DNA of 64,000 bases from Corynebacterium sp. HMSC05H05 (GTDB lineage: Bacteria > Actinomycetota > Actinomycetes > Mycobacteriales > Mycobacteriaceae). The position numbers and the translations under genes were made by a program. This document shows, piece by piece, positions 32,638 through 39,843 of the stretch. The stretch's first letter is position 1, and every line of letters begins with the position of its first letter. The notes under the pieces are model-generated. The model was given only the letters and a program-made list of their open reading frames with translations, was not told the origin of the DNA and did no database searches. The stretch covers positions 155,440 through 219,439 of the forward strand of contig NZ_KV788371.1 in the NCBI RefSeq assembly GCF_001807265.1, in the 5' to 3' direction.

Positions 32638-33234
32638 CTAACAACGCTGTGCGAGAACATCCACATGCGGCCTAATGCCGGATACGCATCGAGAGTGAAC
32701 AGAAATTGTTTGAAAGCCAGCCGACTTCAACTGTTTTAGTAGCTCTAGCTCTGACCAGTAGTACGCCTCAGTAATTGCATGCTCGAATGGAACACCTTGT
32801 TCCCCTAAAAACGCTCCAAGAAGAAGTGATCCACCCGGTCTAAGAGTCCTAGCGAATTCGCCCAGAACCAAACCCCAGTCACTTGGCCGCAAATGAATCA
32901 AGGAGTACCAGGCAAGTATCCCTCCGAGGCTAGAGGCCTGAAGAGGCATCTTCGACAAGTCGCCCAAAACGAAGTTGGTGGAGGGAAACCTATTCTTCGC
33001 AATCTCAATGAACTCTGGGACCATATCCAGCCCGACTACTTCACATTTCAAAGTTCGCAATAGGTCCGTCCAGTGTCCGGGACCAGACCCCGCATCCAGC
33101 ACCGGACCATTGACCACTCTTCCCCATTCAGAAATGAGTGCTACGTCTTGCGGACTCATATTCTGAATGGACCCCAAGGCTTCAACGTATTCGGGAGCGC
33201 GCTTTGCATACGCATCCCTTGCGGCGTCGTACAA
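32638..33234 (-). CDS. Class I SAM-dependent methyltransferase
   Basis: 198 aa. Motif I VLDAGSGPGHW binds SAM, motif II region VVGLDMVPEFIEIA holds the acidic ribose-binding residue, and FVLGDLSKMPLQ and LRPGGSLLLGAF follow the UbiE/Methyltransf_11 pattern. Acceptor unknown. TTG start at 33234 with a good GGAGG site 6 nt upstream. AT-richer than the core and placed between two copies of the same recombinase 3' end, so likely acquired horizontally. No restriction enzyme gene is adjacent, and the motifs point to small-molecule rather than DNA methylation. Confidence 0.8.
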   Translation of the reverse strand: MYDAARDAYAKRAPEYVEALGSIQNMSPQDVALISEWGRVVNGPVLDAGSGPGHWTDLLRTLKCEVVGLDMVPEFIEIAKNRFPSTNFVLGDLSKMPLQASSLGGILAWYSLIHLRPSDWGLVLGEFARTLRPGGSLLLGAFLGEQGVPFEHAITEAYYWSELELLKQLKSAGFQTISVHSRCVSGIRPHVDVLAQRC

Positions 33235-33595
33235 CGTGCCTCCGTCAACTCCATGTCAATCGCGTGACAATTGGAAAGTCTAACCCAATCCCAAAAGTGC
33301 GTTTCTGGGTAAACGCATTCGGAAATTTAGAGACAAAAGAACGCAAGCTAGCCCTCTGGCGGCGACATCCGTGCAGACACGGAGCCCTCGCTTTAGGACG
33401 GGCAGATAGTGAGCCCCTTCAAGAGAGCCAATGTCGTCCTCGGGGAGTTTCCTGAAATGAATCAAAAGTTAACCGAAACCCCCAAAAAATTTAGGGACAT
33501 TCGAACAATCCCAAACCCAGCAACTTCGCCTCGACCCTGACCATCCACCCTCTCGCCGTTTTTAAGTCTTCCTCTCACGACTACACGCACAACGA
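33235..33595. other. Gene-free accessory spacer
   Basis: No supportable gene. It contains a hairpin-like GTGCGTTTCTGGGTAAACGCA (33298-33318, inverted GTGCGTTT/AAACGCA-type arms with mismatches) and, at 33500-33512, the TTCGAACAATCCC element also found at 32331 and, in part, at 36306. Weak ORFs with TTG starts were not accepted. Confidence 0.4.
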
Positions 33596-33620
33596 AACCC
33601 CGCACCACCTTGATGCGGGA
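33596..33620 (-). terminator. Hairpin terminator after recombinase-like gene
   Basis: On the minus strand CCCGCA-TCAAGGTGG-TGCGGG is followed by GTTTCGTT. It lies 11 bp beyond the stop at 33632 and fits a terminator for the recombinase-like gene. Confidence 0.55.
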
Positions 33621-33631
33621 CTCAAATACTC

Positions 33632-34387
33632 CTAACGAACAACCACAAGACCTCCACGCTCTGCCACGGGTGCTCGGTGCAGCAAGGTTCTGTATCGCTC
33701 AACGCTCGGGGTTTCAGGACGGTACCGCTCATAGAGCCCAAGTGTTTTGATACCTGCCGCTTCACAGATCGCCACATCTGGAACATGACTTTCAAGGTGC
33801 CCCACTATCCATGTGGTTCGCATTCGCCGCATGTTAGGAGGTTGTACCCCACTAAGCGTCCCTATCGATTTCAGGCTTTTGGAGACAATATCGTTCCTTC
33901 TTGTCGAACGTGGGTAAATGAGGAACTCACCCGACCTATGTGAGTCAACCCTACTACCCCTAAGTGCAGCGTCCCATTCTGCAAGCACTGGCACGGTTCT
34001 TTCCGGCAGATGAAGCTGCACCCCAAGATCATCAATCTCTATATCCCCGTACCTCAAGTGCCCTGCCTCTGACGCTGTAAGCCCTGCCCCGAGTCCGCAG
34101 GCAACGATGAGCCGTTTCATCTGGGTACGTTTGCCGTTGTTTTTCACCTGTGCCCACTGCCATATGTCGTGCACTTCTTTATCCGTGTAGGGCGGGTTGG
34201 GTTCGCTTCTTTCGTAGCGGTGATACATCCTTGGGCCGTCAAAATCAGGGTTGAGTTCATTGGCTGCGTTCTTCAAGTTGCGTCGCATCGTTCCCATCGA
34301 CGCTCGCGGGGTTTTGGAATCGCTTCTGACGGATTGCTCGATGATTTCGTCATCGAAGATGTATCCGTAGTCAATGTCGTAGCCCAT
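33632..34387 (-). CDS. Degenerate tyrosine-recombinase-like protein
   Basis: 251 aa from ATG 34387. The C-terminal part looks like a tyrosine recombinase catalytic domain: KRLIVACGLGAGLTASEAGHLRYGDIEI is box I with Thr in place of the first catalytic Arg; NMRRMRTTWIVGHLESHVP stands for box II without HxxR; and AAGIKTLGLYERYRPE keeps a Tyr near the end while the usual GH is AG. It may therefore bind DNA but not recombine it. There is no ribosome site before ATG 34387, and the same frame continues upstream after a stop (see next entry), so the N-terminus is probably lost. Its 3' end was duplicated at 32331-32628. Confidence 0.55.
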   Translation of the reverse strand: MGYDIDYGYIFDDEIIEQSVRSDSKTPRASMGTMRRNLKNAANELNPDFDGPRMYHRYERSEPNPPYTDKEVHDIWQWAQVKNNGKRTQMKRLIVACGLGAGLTASEAGHLRYGDIEIDDLGVQLHLPERTVPVLAEWDAALRGSRVDSHRSGEFLIYPRSTRRNDIVSKSLKSIGTLSGVQPPNMRRMRTTWIVGHLESHVPDVAICEAAGIKTLGLYERYRPETPSVERYRTLLHRAPVAERGGLVVVR

Positions 34388-34570
34388 TTCGAAGCAATAG
34401 GCGATGTGTTATGTCACGGCGGCTCTGAGTGCTTTGCACTGGCTGTGCCCAGGTGGTGGGTTGTTGGTGCAATAGGAGGCGACTATCTCGCAGACTGTCG
34501 GGCCGATTTCTGCCCACACGTGGGCCGGAACGGATATTGGGGGTTGGGTGTATGCGTCAATTGGGTTCAT
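34388..34570 (-). pseudogene. Probable N-terminal part of recombinase-like gene, cut by TAA
   Basis: From ATG 34570 the frame encodes MNPIDAYTQPPISVPAHVW and continues to QCKALRAAVT, then TAA (34409-34411), then HIAYCFEMGYDIDYGYIF in the same frame. The sense before and after the stop joins smoothly (helical DNA-binding domain), so a single ochre codon appears to split one gene of about 312 codons. Confidence 0.5.
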
Positions 34571-34681
34571 TCCAATGACGCTACGAAATGGTGTTGGAGT
34601 ACAAGGAACAGTCTGCGAGCACACAGAAGATTACGCAGGTAGAAAACCTTTTTCATGGACGGGTACTCGGCTGATTCCTTC

Positions 34682-35779
34682 TCAAGCGGCAGACGGACCC
34701 TTAGCAATCTCGGCATCCGCGACCATTGCCGTGCTGTAGACGGGGAGAAAGAAGATGATTGCAACCGCGAAGAAGCGAGCGGCGGTGACATTTTCATCAA
34801 GCAATGTCCCGAGAGTCTCGTAAAGATAAACCGCGACAGATCCTCCGAAAGCAAACAAGCTGTTTCGTTGGTCGGTTGTGATGTCGTTAATGTCGAAGCC
34901 GAACAGGACCTGCGAAATCGAAGGCTTAAGAGCCCCGTTTTCGGTGATCTGGTTTTCAACGAATTCAATGGCTTTGGCATCTTCAACCAAGTCGTCAATA
35001 TCGTCAGTGGTTTCAACTGGGATGTCGAGGTTGAGTTCTTGTTCGAGCTGTTCGAAACCACGTAGAACGCTGTCAATATTCGGCGGTCTGTAGTGTTCAC
35101 CAACGATTTTTGACACTTCTAAGTACTTCTCGAAACCGGGCAAAGCTACGGAAGTTCCCTCCAGGGCCGCCTTCATCCCTGTTGACACATTCTGCATCTG
35201 TTCGAGCAGCTGCTGAGAGGCGGTGAGGTGCTTGGTTGCTAGCTCGATAGATTCAGTAAGCCCCTTTGGAACCATCGCTTTTTCGACGAAGGATTTCCCA
35301 GCGATTGGGACATGGTCCATTGCGGGGATGTTAATTCCCTCGAACATGCTTGGTGGAGGAACAATTCTGCTTGCTTCAGTGAGGGCGGAAATGTTCGCCA
35401 GTGGCATATTGAACTTCGTTACAGCATCAATCGAAGTCGTTAACCCAGTAATCTGCTGCCATTTCTGCGGGTCGATTCCGACGGCCGTACTGTTTCTCAT
35501 CGCTTCGGCAATTTTGAGTGTCTGGTCGTCATACATCTTCAAATTGACGGATACACGGTTGGCGGCCTCTTGAGCCTGTTTGAGCATCTGCATCGCTCCG
35601 CTACTTTCGAATTCGATGAATGGTTTCGCGGCGAGTTGCATCGAGGCACTAAGTTCTGCGGCTTGTTGTGCGAGGGCTGTTGAGCTTGCGAGGATTCCGG
35701 CACTGCTAGCGATGTCGTTTTGAATTTTGTCGAACCATGAAAGGCCGGGGTTCGACTTCGGGTTGTTTGCTTGGGTCAT
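34682..35779 (-). CDS. Unknown protein with helical N-terminus and two C-terminal membrane segments
   Basis: 365 aa from ATG 35779, preceded by AAAAGGTG. Residues 1-250 are helical and polar with Gln/Ala/Ser-rich stretches (STALAQQAAELSASMQ, EATKHLTASQQLLEQMQN-like). An acidic region (ETTDDIDDLVEDAKAIEF) precedes two hydrophobic segments near the C-terminus (about 310-330, 338-360). I do not recognise the family. Membrane-tethered helical proteins in accessory islands can be defence or exclusion proteins, but no motif supports this here. The AT-rich codon use and the nearby recombinase remnant and tRNA support horizontal origin. Confidence 0.65.
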   Translation of the reverse strand: MTQANNPKSNPGLSWFDKIQNDIASSAGILASSTALAQQAAELSASMQLAAKPFIEFESSGAMQMLKQAQEAANRVSVNLKMYDDQTLKIAEAMRNSTAVGIDPQKWQQITGLTTSIDAVTKFNMPLANISALTEASRIVPPPSMFEGINIPAMDHVPIAGKSFVEKAMVPKGLTESIELATKHLTASQQLLEQMQNVSTGMKAALEGTSVALPGFEKYLEVSKIVGEHYRPPNIDSVLRGFEQLEQELNLDIPVETTDDIDDLVEDAKAIEFVENQITENGALKPSISQVLFGFDINDITTDQRNSLFAFGGSVAVYLYETLGTLLDENVTAARFFAVAIIFFLPVYSTAMVADAEIAKGPSAA

Positions 35780-35911
35780 CTGTCACCTTTTCTGGGGGAT
35801 GGACCGAACCGATTTGATTATCTCACAACAGTGTGATTCCCCCACCATGGGATAGCACACACGTTCTACTTTGTGGACCCTCTTACAACCCGCAGTGGTC
35901 AGACGACGAGG

Positions 35912-36118
35912 ATGATTCGCGGATTCGCCGCGAACGCTGTTTTCGTCGCTTTGGGAGCTGTCAGCGTCAATGTCGGACTCATTAAGCGATACCTGCATAG
36001 GCCGGTTATCAACTTCGACATTAAACCGAAACCACCCGCGCCACCTGAAACACGTCGCGTGACTGATGAGTTTCTCCCGGAGATTCAACACGCGAACGCT
36101 CCACCACAGGTCGCTTAA
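35912..36118 (+). CDS. Possible small one-pass membrane protein
   Basis: 68 aa from ATG 35912: a hydrophobic segment (GFAANAVFVALGAVSVNVG), a basic turn (KRYLHRP) and a Pro-rich tail (KPKPPAPPETRR). No clear ribosome site beyond ACGAGG. The coding sense is plausible but unproven; an overlapping minus-strand frame (35783-36154) is Cys/Arg-rich and less likely. The gene-free parts of 35780-36344 hold only the TTCGAACAATC palindrome noted separately. Confidence 0.3.
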   Translation: MIRGFAANAVFVALGAVSVNVGLIKRYLHRPVINFDIKPKPPAPPETRRVTDEFLPEIQHANAPPQVA

Positions 36119-36301
36119 AAAATCGGCTTCGCCCCTTACAACCGCCACCCGCAAAGTGTGGCGGGCAAGGCGATCAGCGAGAAGAGTAAATCAGCGATAT
36201 TCAGCCGCTAATCGGTAACAAAAGCCCGAAACTCGGTTTCACGCAAACAGAAACATCCTACCTATTTTTGCAGGTAAGGGCGTTTCCACATGTTGAGGGG
36301 A

Positions 36302-36315
36302 ATTGTTCGAACAAT
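36302..36315. repeat. ATTGTTCGAACAAT palindrome near tRNA-Arg
   Basis: A perfect 14-bp palindrome 30 bp downstream of the tRNA-Arg 3' end. Its right part TTCGAACAATC (36306-36316) recurs at 32331 and 33500 at the other end of the island, followed there by CCC(C)AACCCAG. It may be a recombination-linked repeat of the island. Confidence 0.4.
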
Positions 36316-36344
36316 CAAACGAGATTCTTCGAAACCCCCATTTG

Positions 36345-36417
36345 CGCCCCAGAGAGGAATCGAACCTCCGACACCTTCTTTAGGAGAGAAGTGCTCTATC
36401 CACTGAGCTACTAGGGC
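36345..36417 (-). tRNA. tRNA-Arg (anticodon CCT)
   Basis: 73 nt on the minus strand. Acceptor stem GCCCTAG pairs with CTGGGGC (one G-T pair), D-arm GCTC-AGTGGATA-GAGC, anticodon arm CTTCT-CTCCTAA-AGAAG giving anticodon CCT (codon AGG), T-arm GGAGG-TTCGATT-CCTCT, discriminator G. CCA is not encoded. It marks the right border of the accessory island 32296-36344, a common integration site. Confidence 0.95.
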
Positions 36418-36536
36418 AATGGGGTAAAGAGTACCGCAGCCCTTGCGCGCGCCGAAAACAGGCTCGCAAGCCCTTCCGCCACAACCTACGGTCCGGTAGG
36501 GTTTGAGCGAAAAGCCCCCTACCCTGCGAGGTGCCC

Positions 36537-37235
36537 ATGACCGCCCTCAAGACAGGCCAAGTCCAGCGCACGTACGTGGTCGCGGACCGCGGCGACCGAC
36601 CAGCCGTGCGCGGCTGGTTCCACCTCGTGGCCGCCGCCCTGTCGGCCATCTCCTCGGCCGTGCTGATCACGTTCGGCTGGATGACCCTGCCGTGGCCACA
36701 GGCCCTCGGCGTGACCATCTACGGTGCCGGCGTGGTGCTGCTGTTCGCCGTCTCCGCGATGTACCACCGTTGGCCGTGGCGCTCGCCCGCGGCGGTGCAG
36801 TGGTGGCGCCGGGCCGACCACGCCACCATCTCCGTGTTCATCGCCGCCACCTACACCCCGCTGTGCCTGATCGTGTTCGAGCCGCGCACCGCCGCCATCA
36901 TGCTGGCGGTGGCGTGGGCGGGCGGCCTCGGTGGGGCCGTGCTCAACCTGGTGTGGATCAACCACCCTCGGTGGCTCGACGTCGTGGTCTACGTGGGGCT
37001 CGGTTGGATCATCGTGCCGCTGCTGCCAACACTGTGGCGCTCCGCCGGCCCCGTGGTGGTGTGGCTGCTGTTCGCCGGCGGGGTGGTCTACACGCTCGGC
37101 GCGCTGATCTACGGCTTCAAGTGGCCGGGGCGTTCCGCGCGCTACTACGGCTACCACGAGCACTTCCACACCGCGACCGTCGTCGCCGCCGTGTGCCACC
37201 TCGTGGCTATTTGGATGGTGGTCGTGGGCCACTGA
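36537..37235 (+). CDS. Hemolysin III / PAQR-family membrane protein
   Basis: 232 aa from ATG 36537, which has GCGAGGTG 4 nt upstream (GTG 36531 is the alternative). Seven membrane helices. PAQR signatures: SAMYHRWPW in helix 2-3 region, DHATISVFIAATYTP, and the C-terminal YHEHFHTATV with His residues that would form a metal site. Bacterial members are called hemolysin III but their usual role is unknown, possibly membrane-lipid hydrolysis. Codon use is again core-like. Confidence 0.88.
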   Translation: MTALKTGQVQRTYVVADRGDRPAVRGWFHLVAAALSAISSAVLITFGWMTLPWPQALGVTIYGAGVVLLFAVSAMYHRWPWRSPAAVQWWRRADHATISVFIAATYTPLCLIVFEPRTAAIMLAVAWAGGLGGAVLNLVWINHPRWLDVVVYVGLGWIIVPLLPTLWRSAGPVVVWLLFAGGVVYTLGALIYGFKWPGRSARYYGYHEHFHTATVVAAVCHLVAIWMVVVGH

Positions 37236-37251
37236 GGCTAGAGTGGCGCAT

Positions 37252-38082
37252 GTGACTACCTTTAATCGCCGCACGTTCCTCAAGTCCGCGGGCGCCGCAG
37301 CCGCCACCGCGGCACTCGCCGGCAGCGCCTCAGCCGCCCTCTCCCCCGCCGCCCAGGCGCAGCAGCGCCGGGTGCTCGGCACGGTGGTGGATTATTCGGC
37401 TGGCGTGCCGTCGGCAAGCGCTGTGAAAGCCGCGGGCCACATGGGCGCGGTGCGCTACGTCTCCGACCGCCGCCCCGGTGCCGAGTGGATGCGCGGCAAA
37501 CCGGTGACCATCGGCGAGACCCGTGACTACAAGGCCAACGGCCTCGCCGTCGCGTCGGTGTACCAGTTCGGCCGCGCCGAGACCGCCGACTGGAAGCGCG
37601 GCGCGCTCGGTGCCGCCGCCCACGCCCCGAAAGCGATGGCGCTGCACACCGCGGCCGGTGGCCCGCAAGGCCGCCCGATCTACGTGGCCATCGACGACAA
37701 CCCCACCCTCGAGCAGTTCAACAACCAAATCAACCCGTACCTGACCGCGATGGGTGCCGCGTTCAGCACCGCTGGCTACCAGCTCGGCGTGTACGGCAAC
37801 TACTACACCATCGCCTGGTGCCTCGAAGACGGCATCGGCTCCTACTTCTGGCAGCACGACTGGGGCTCCCAAGGCAAGGTCCACTCGCGTGCGAACCTGC
37901 ACCAGGTCGCCGGGCGGCAGGCGACCATCCAGGGGATTCAGGTGGACATCAACAACGTCTACGCCTCTGACTGGGGCCAGTGGACCCCGGGCCAAGCCTC
38001 CGCCCTGACGAAACTCTCGCCAGATGACTGGGCCACCCTGCTCCAAGGCAGCAGCCAGCTGTCATCCTCGCTATTCAGGTAG
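37252..38082 (+). CDS. Tat-exported DUF1906 (glycoside-hydrolase-like) protein
   Basis: 276 aa from GTG 37252 (VTTFNRRTFLKSAG). NRRTFLK is a twin-arginine signal followed by a hydrophobic core and cleavage near AQA-QQR. The mature part is DUF1906, a GH25-like TIM barrel: LGTVVDYSAGVPS, VRYVSDRRPGA, PIYVAIDDNPT with an Asp pair, YGNYYTI and GIQVDINNVYA. These proteins are thought to act on peptidoglycan, but the activity is not firmly shown. The gene precedes a secreted surface protein. Confidence 0.85.
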   Translation: MTTFNRRTFLKSAGAAAATAALAGSASAALSPAAQAQQRRVLGTVVDYSAGVPSASAVKAAGHMGAVRYVSDRRPGAEWMRGKPVTIGETRDYKANGLAVASVYQFGRAETADWKRGALGAAAHAPKAMALHTAAGGPQGRPIYVAIDDNPTLEQFNNQINPYLTAMGAAFSTAGYQLGVYGNYYTIAWCLEDGIGSYFWQHDWGSQGKVHSRANLHQVAGRQATIQGIQVDINNVYASDWGQWTPGQASALTKLSPDDWATLLQGSSQLSSSLFR

Positions 38083-38151
38083 CGGCTGATAATTTCTAGG
38101 GATTTATTTAAACTGTTCAAAGTCAGCTCTCAACACTTTGACAGGAGTCCC

Positions 38152-39783
38152 GTGAACACCACCCGCATCGCGGCGGCTGCGCTGGCAGCCAGCCTCGCCA
38201 CCACCGTCATCACACCCGCCGCCTCCGCCGCCGACTGGATGTCGCAGGCCTACAACCCCAGCTACGCCGACACCGACGTGACCCCGGGCGCGACGGCTCG
38301 CATCCCGCTCGCCGGCAACGTCCCGGCGGGCACCACCTTCGACATCAACAGCATCAACGGCTGGGACTTCGACGTGGACGCCGACGGCACCGTCGCTGCC
38401 ACCCCGCGCGGCCAGTTCCCCGGCGCCTACGCGCAGAACTACGTCACCATCACCTACCCGGACCACACCGTCGACTACGCGCTGTTCACCGTGCGCGTGG
38501 CCAAGCCCTCCGTTTCGCTCGCAGATTCCCTCGACTTGGCCTGGGGTGATGCGACGGTGGCCCCGGGCGGCACCGTCACGCTGCGCCCGAGCACCCCGCT
38601 TCCCGACGGCACCCAGCTCGCCGCCCCGTCCGGCTCGGGCGGCTGGCGCATCGACGCCGACCAGGATTCCGGCGAGGTCACCGTCGCCGCACCCGCGGGC
38701 GCCCGCGCGGGTGCCGGCCTGCGCATCACCTTGGGCGTGGTGTTCCCGGACGGTTCCACCAAGCAGTACTCCTCGCGCATCACCGTAGGCAAGGCAGATC
38801 GCGTGACGACGAGCTCCGCGCCTTCCCCCGCCCCGACCATCACCACCACCGCTGCGCCGGCGCCGAAGCCGTCCACCACGACGACGACTCCGAAATCCAG
38901 CCCGAAGACCACCGCAGCCCCTGCACCTAGCGTCGGTGAGCTGTCGTACCCCGACACCGCGGTGTCCGCCGGCGACCGCGTCACCGTGTTCCTCTCCGGC
39001 GCCCTGCCTGAAGGCTCCCGCGTGATCGGCCCGAACCAGCGCCACAACGGGTGGACGCTGGAGACCGACGAGGACACCGGCGCGATCACTTTCTCGGCCC
39101 CGCGCAACGCGCAGCCGGGCTACGCCCTGGTCCTCAAGGTCACCGTGCTGCTTCCCGACGGCTCCCGCCGCGACCTCACCGCCAAGGCCTACGTCCCCAC
39201 CTCCGCAGAAGGCGCCGCGCCGAGCACCACCACCCCGGCTCCGGCCACGACCACCACCCCGGCACCGTCCCCCACCACCCGCTTCTCGACGACTGCGCCA
39301 AAACCTGTGCCGACCACCACCCGAGCCACCCCGGCGCGGCCGGTCGCCGAGACCGCGAAGGTTAGCATCGACAACGCCACCATCACCGCCGGCGAGTCCA
39401 TCGTGGTCACCCCGAAGGGGCTGCCCGCCGGCGCCCGCGTCTTCGTCACCGAGGAAACCCGCGGCGGCTGGACCATCGCCCGCGAGGGCGAGACCGGTAT
39501 CCGGATCACGGCGGCGAAGGGCATGCGCCCGGGCAACGTGCTGCGCATCAACGCGGCGATCCAGTTCGCGGACTACTCCTCGGTCAACCGCACCTTCGAC
39601 ACCAGGGTAGTCCGCGGCCAGGCAACGGGCGGCCTGACCACAGCCCCGTCCAAGCCCACCCCCGCCCCAGCTCCCACCCCTGGCAAGCAAACCTCCCCGG
39701 CGGGCATGATCACAGGCATCGCGGTCTCGCTCGGCCTACTCGGCACCCTGGGCCTCGTGGGAAGATTCTTCCCCTTCTTCTAG
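38152..39783 (+). CDS. Secreted repeat surface protein with C-terminal membrane anchor
   Basis: 543 aa from GTG 38152 (GGAG 6 nt upstream). Signal peptide ends at ASA-ADW. Four repeats of about 75 residues begin near 38, 128, 263 and 404, each with a (Y/W/I)xD-x-x-V/I-x-G-G/D-x-V core (YADTDVTPGATARIPL, YPDTAVSAGDRVTVFLSG), a Rib/alpha-like beta-sandwich pattern. Thr/Pro/Ala-rich linkers (TTTAAPAPKPSTTTTT) separate them and suggest O-mannosylation. It ends with a hydrophobic helix (GIAVSLGLLGTLGLVGRFF) but no LPxTG sortase motif, so it is a membrane-anchored stalk. Adhesive or envelope role is inferred. Confidence 0.75.
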   Translation: MNTTRIAAAALAASLATTVITPAASAADWMSQAYNPSYADTDVTPGATARIPLAGNVPAGTTFDINSINGWDFDVDADGTVAATPRGQFPGAYAQNYVTITYPDHTVDYALFTVRVAKPSVSLADSLDLAWGDATVAPGGTVTLRPSTPLPDGTQLAAPSGSGGWRIDADQDSGEVTVAAPAGARAGAGLRITLGVVFPDGSTKQYSSRITVGKADRVTTSSAPSPAPTITTTAAPAPKPSTTTTTPKSSPKTTAAPAPSVGELSYPDTAVSAGDRVTVFLSGALPEGSRVIGPNQRHNGWTLETDEDTGAITFSAPRNAQPGYALVLKVTVLLPDGSRRDLTAKAYVPTSAEGAAPSTTTPAPATTTTPAPSPTTRFSTTAPKPVPTTTRATPARPVAETAKVSIDNATITAGESIVVTPKGLPAGARVFVTEETRGGWTIAREGETGIRITAAKGMRPGNVLRINAAIQFADYSSVNRTFDTRVVRGQATGGLTTAPSKPTPAPAPTPGKQTSPAGMITGIAVSLGLLGTLGLVGRFFPFF

Positions 39784-39791
39784 GCACATAG

Positions 39792-39833
39792 CAATAGGGC
39801 CTGACCCCCACTCAGGAGGATCAGGCCCTATTG
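39792..39833. terminator. Strong bidirectional terminator between surface protein and mctC
   Basis: CAATAGGGCCTGA (39792-39804) pairs with TCAGGCCCTATTG (39821-39833), a 13-bp stem, with T's or A's on both sides. It separates two convergent genes. Confidence 0.9.
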
Positions 39834-39843
39834 TTGTGCCGCT

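Noticed and set aside
33280..33465. A 61-codon minus-strand frame in the accessory spacer
   Set aside because: TTG start, no ribosome site, no recognisable domain; too weak to call.
34655..35093. Plus-strand frames opposite the unknown membrane protein
   Set aside because: The minus-strand gene has a good ribosome site and clear membrane segments; the plus frames have none of these.
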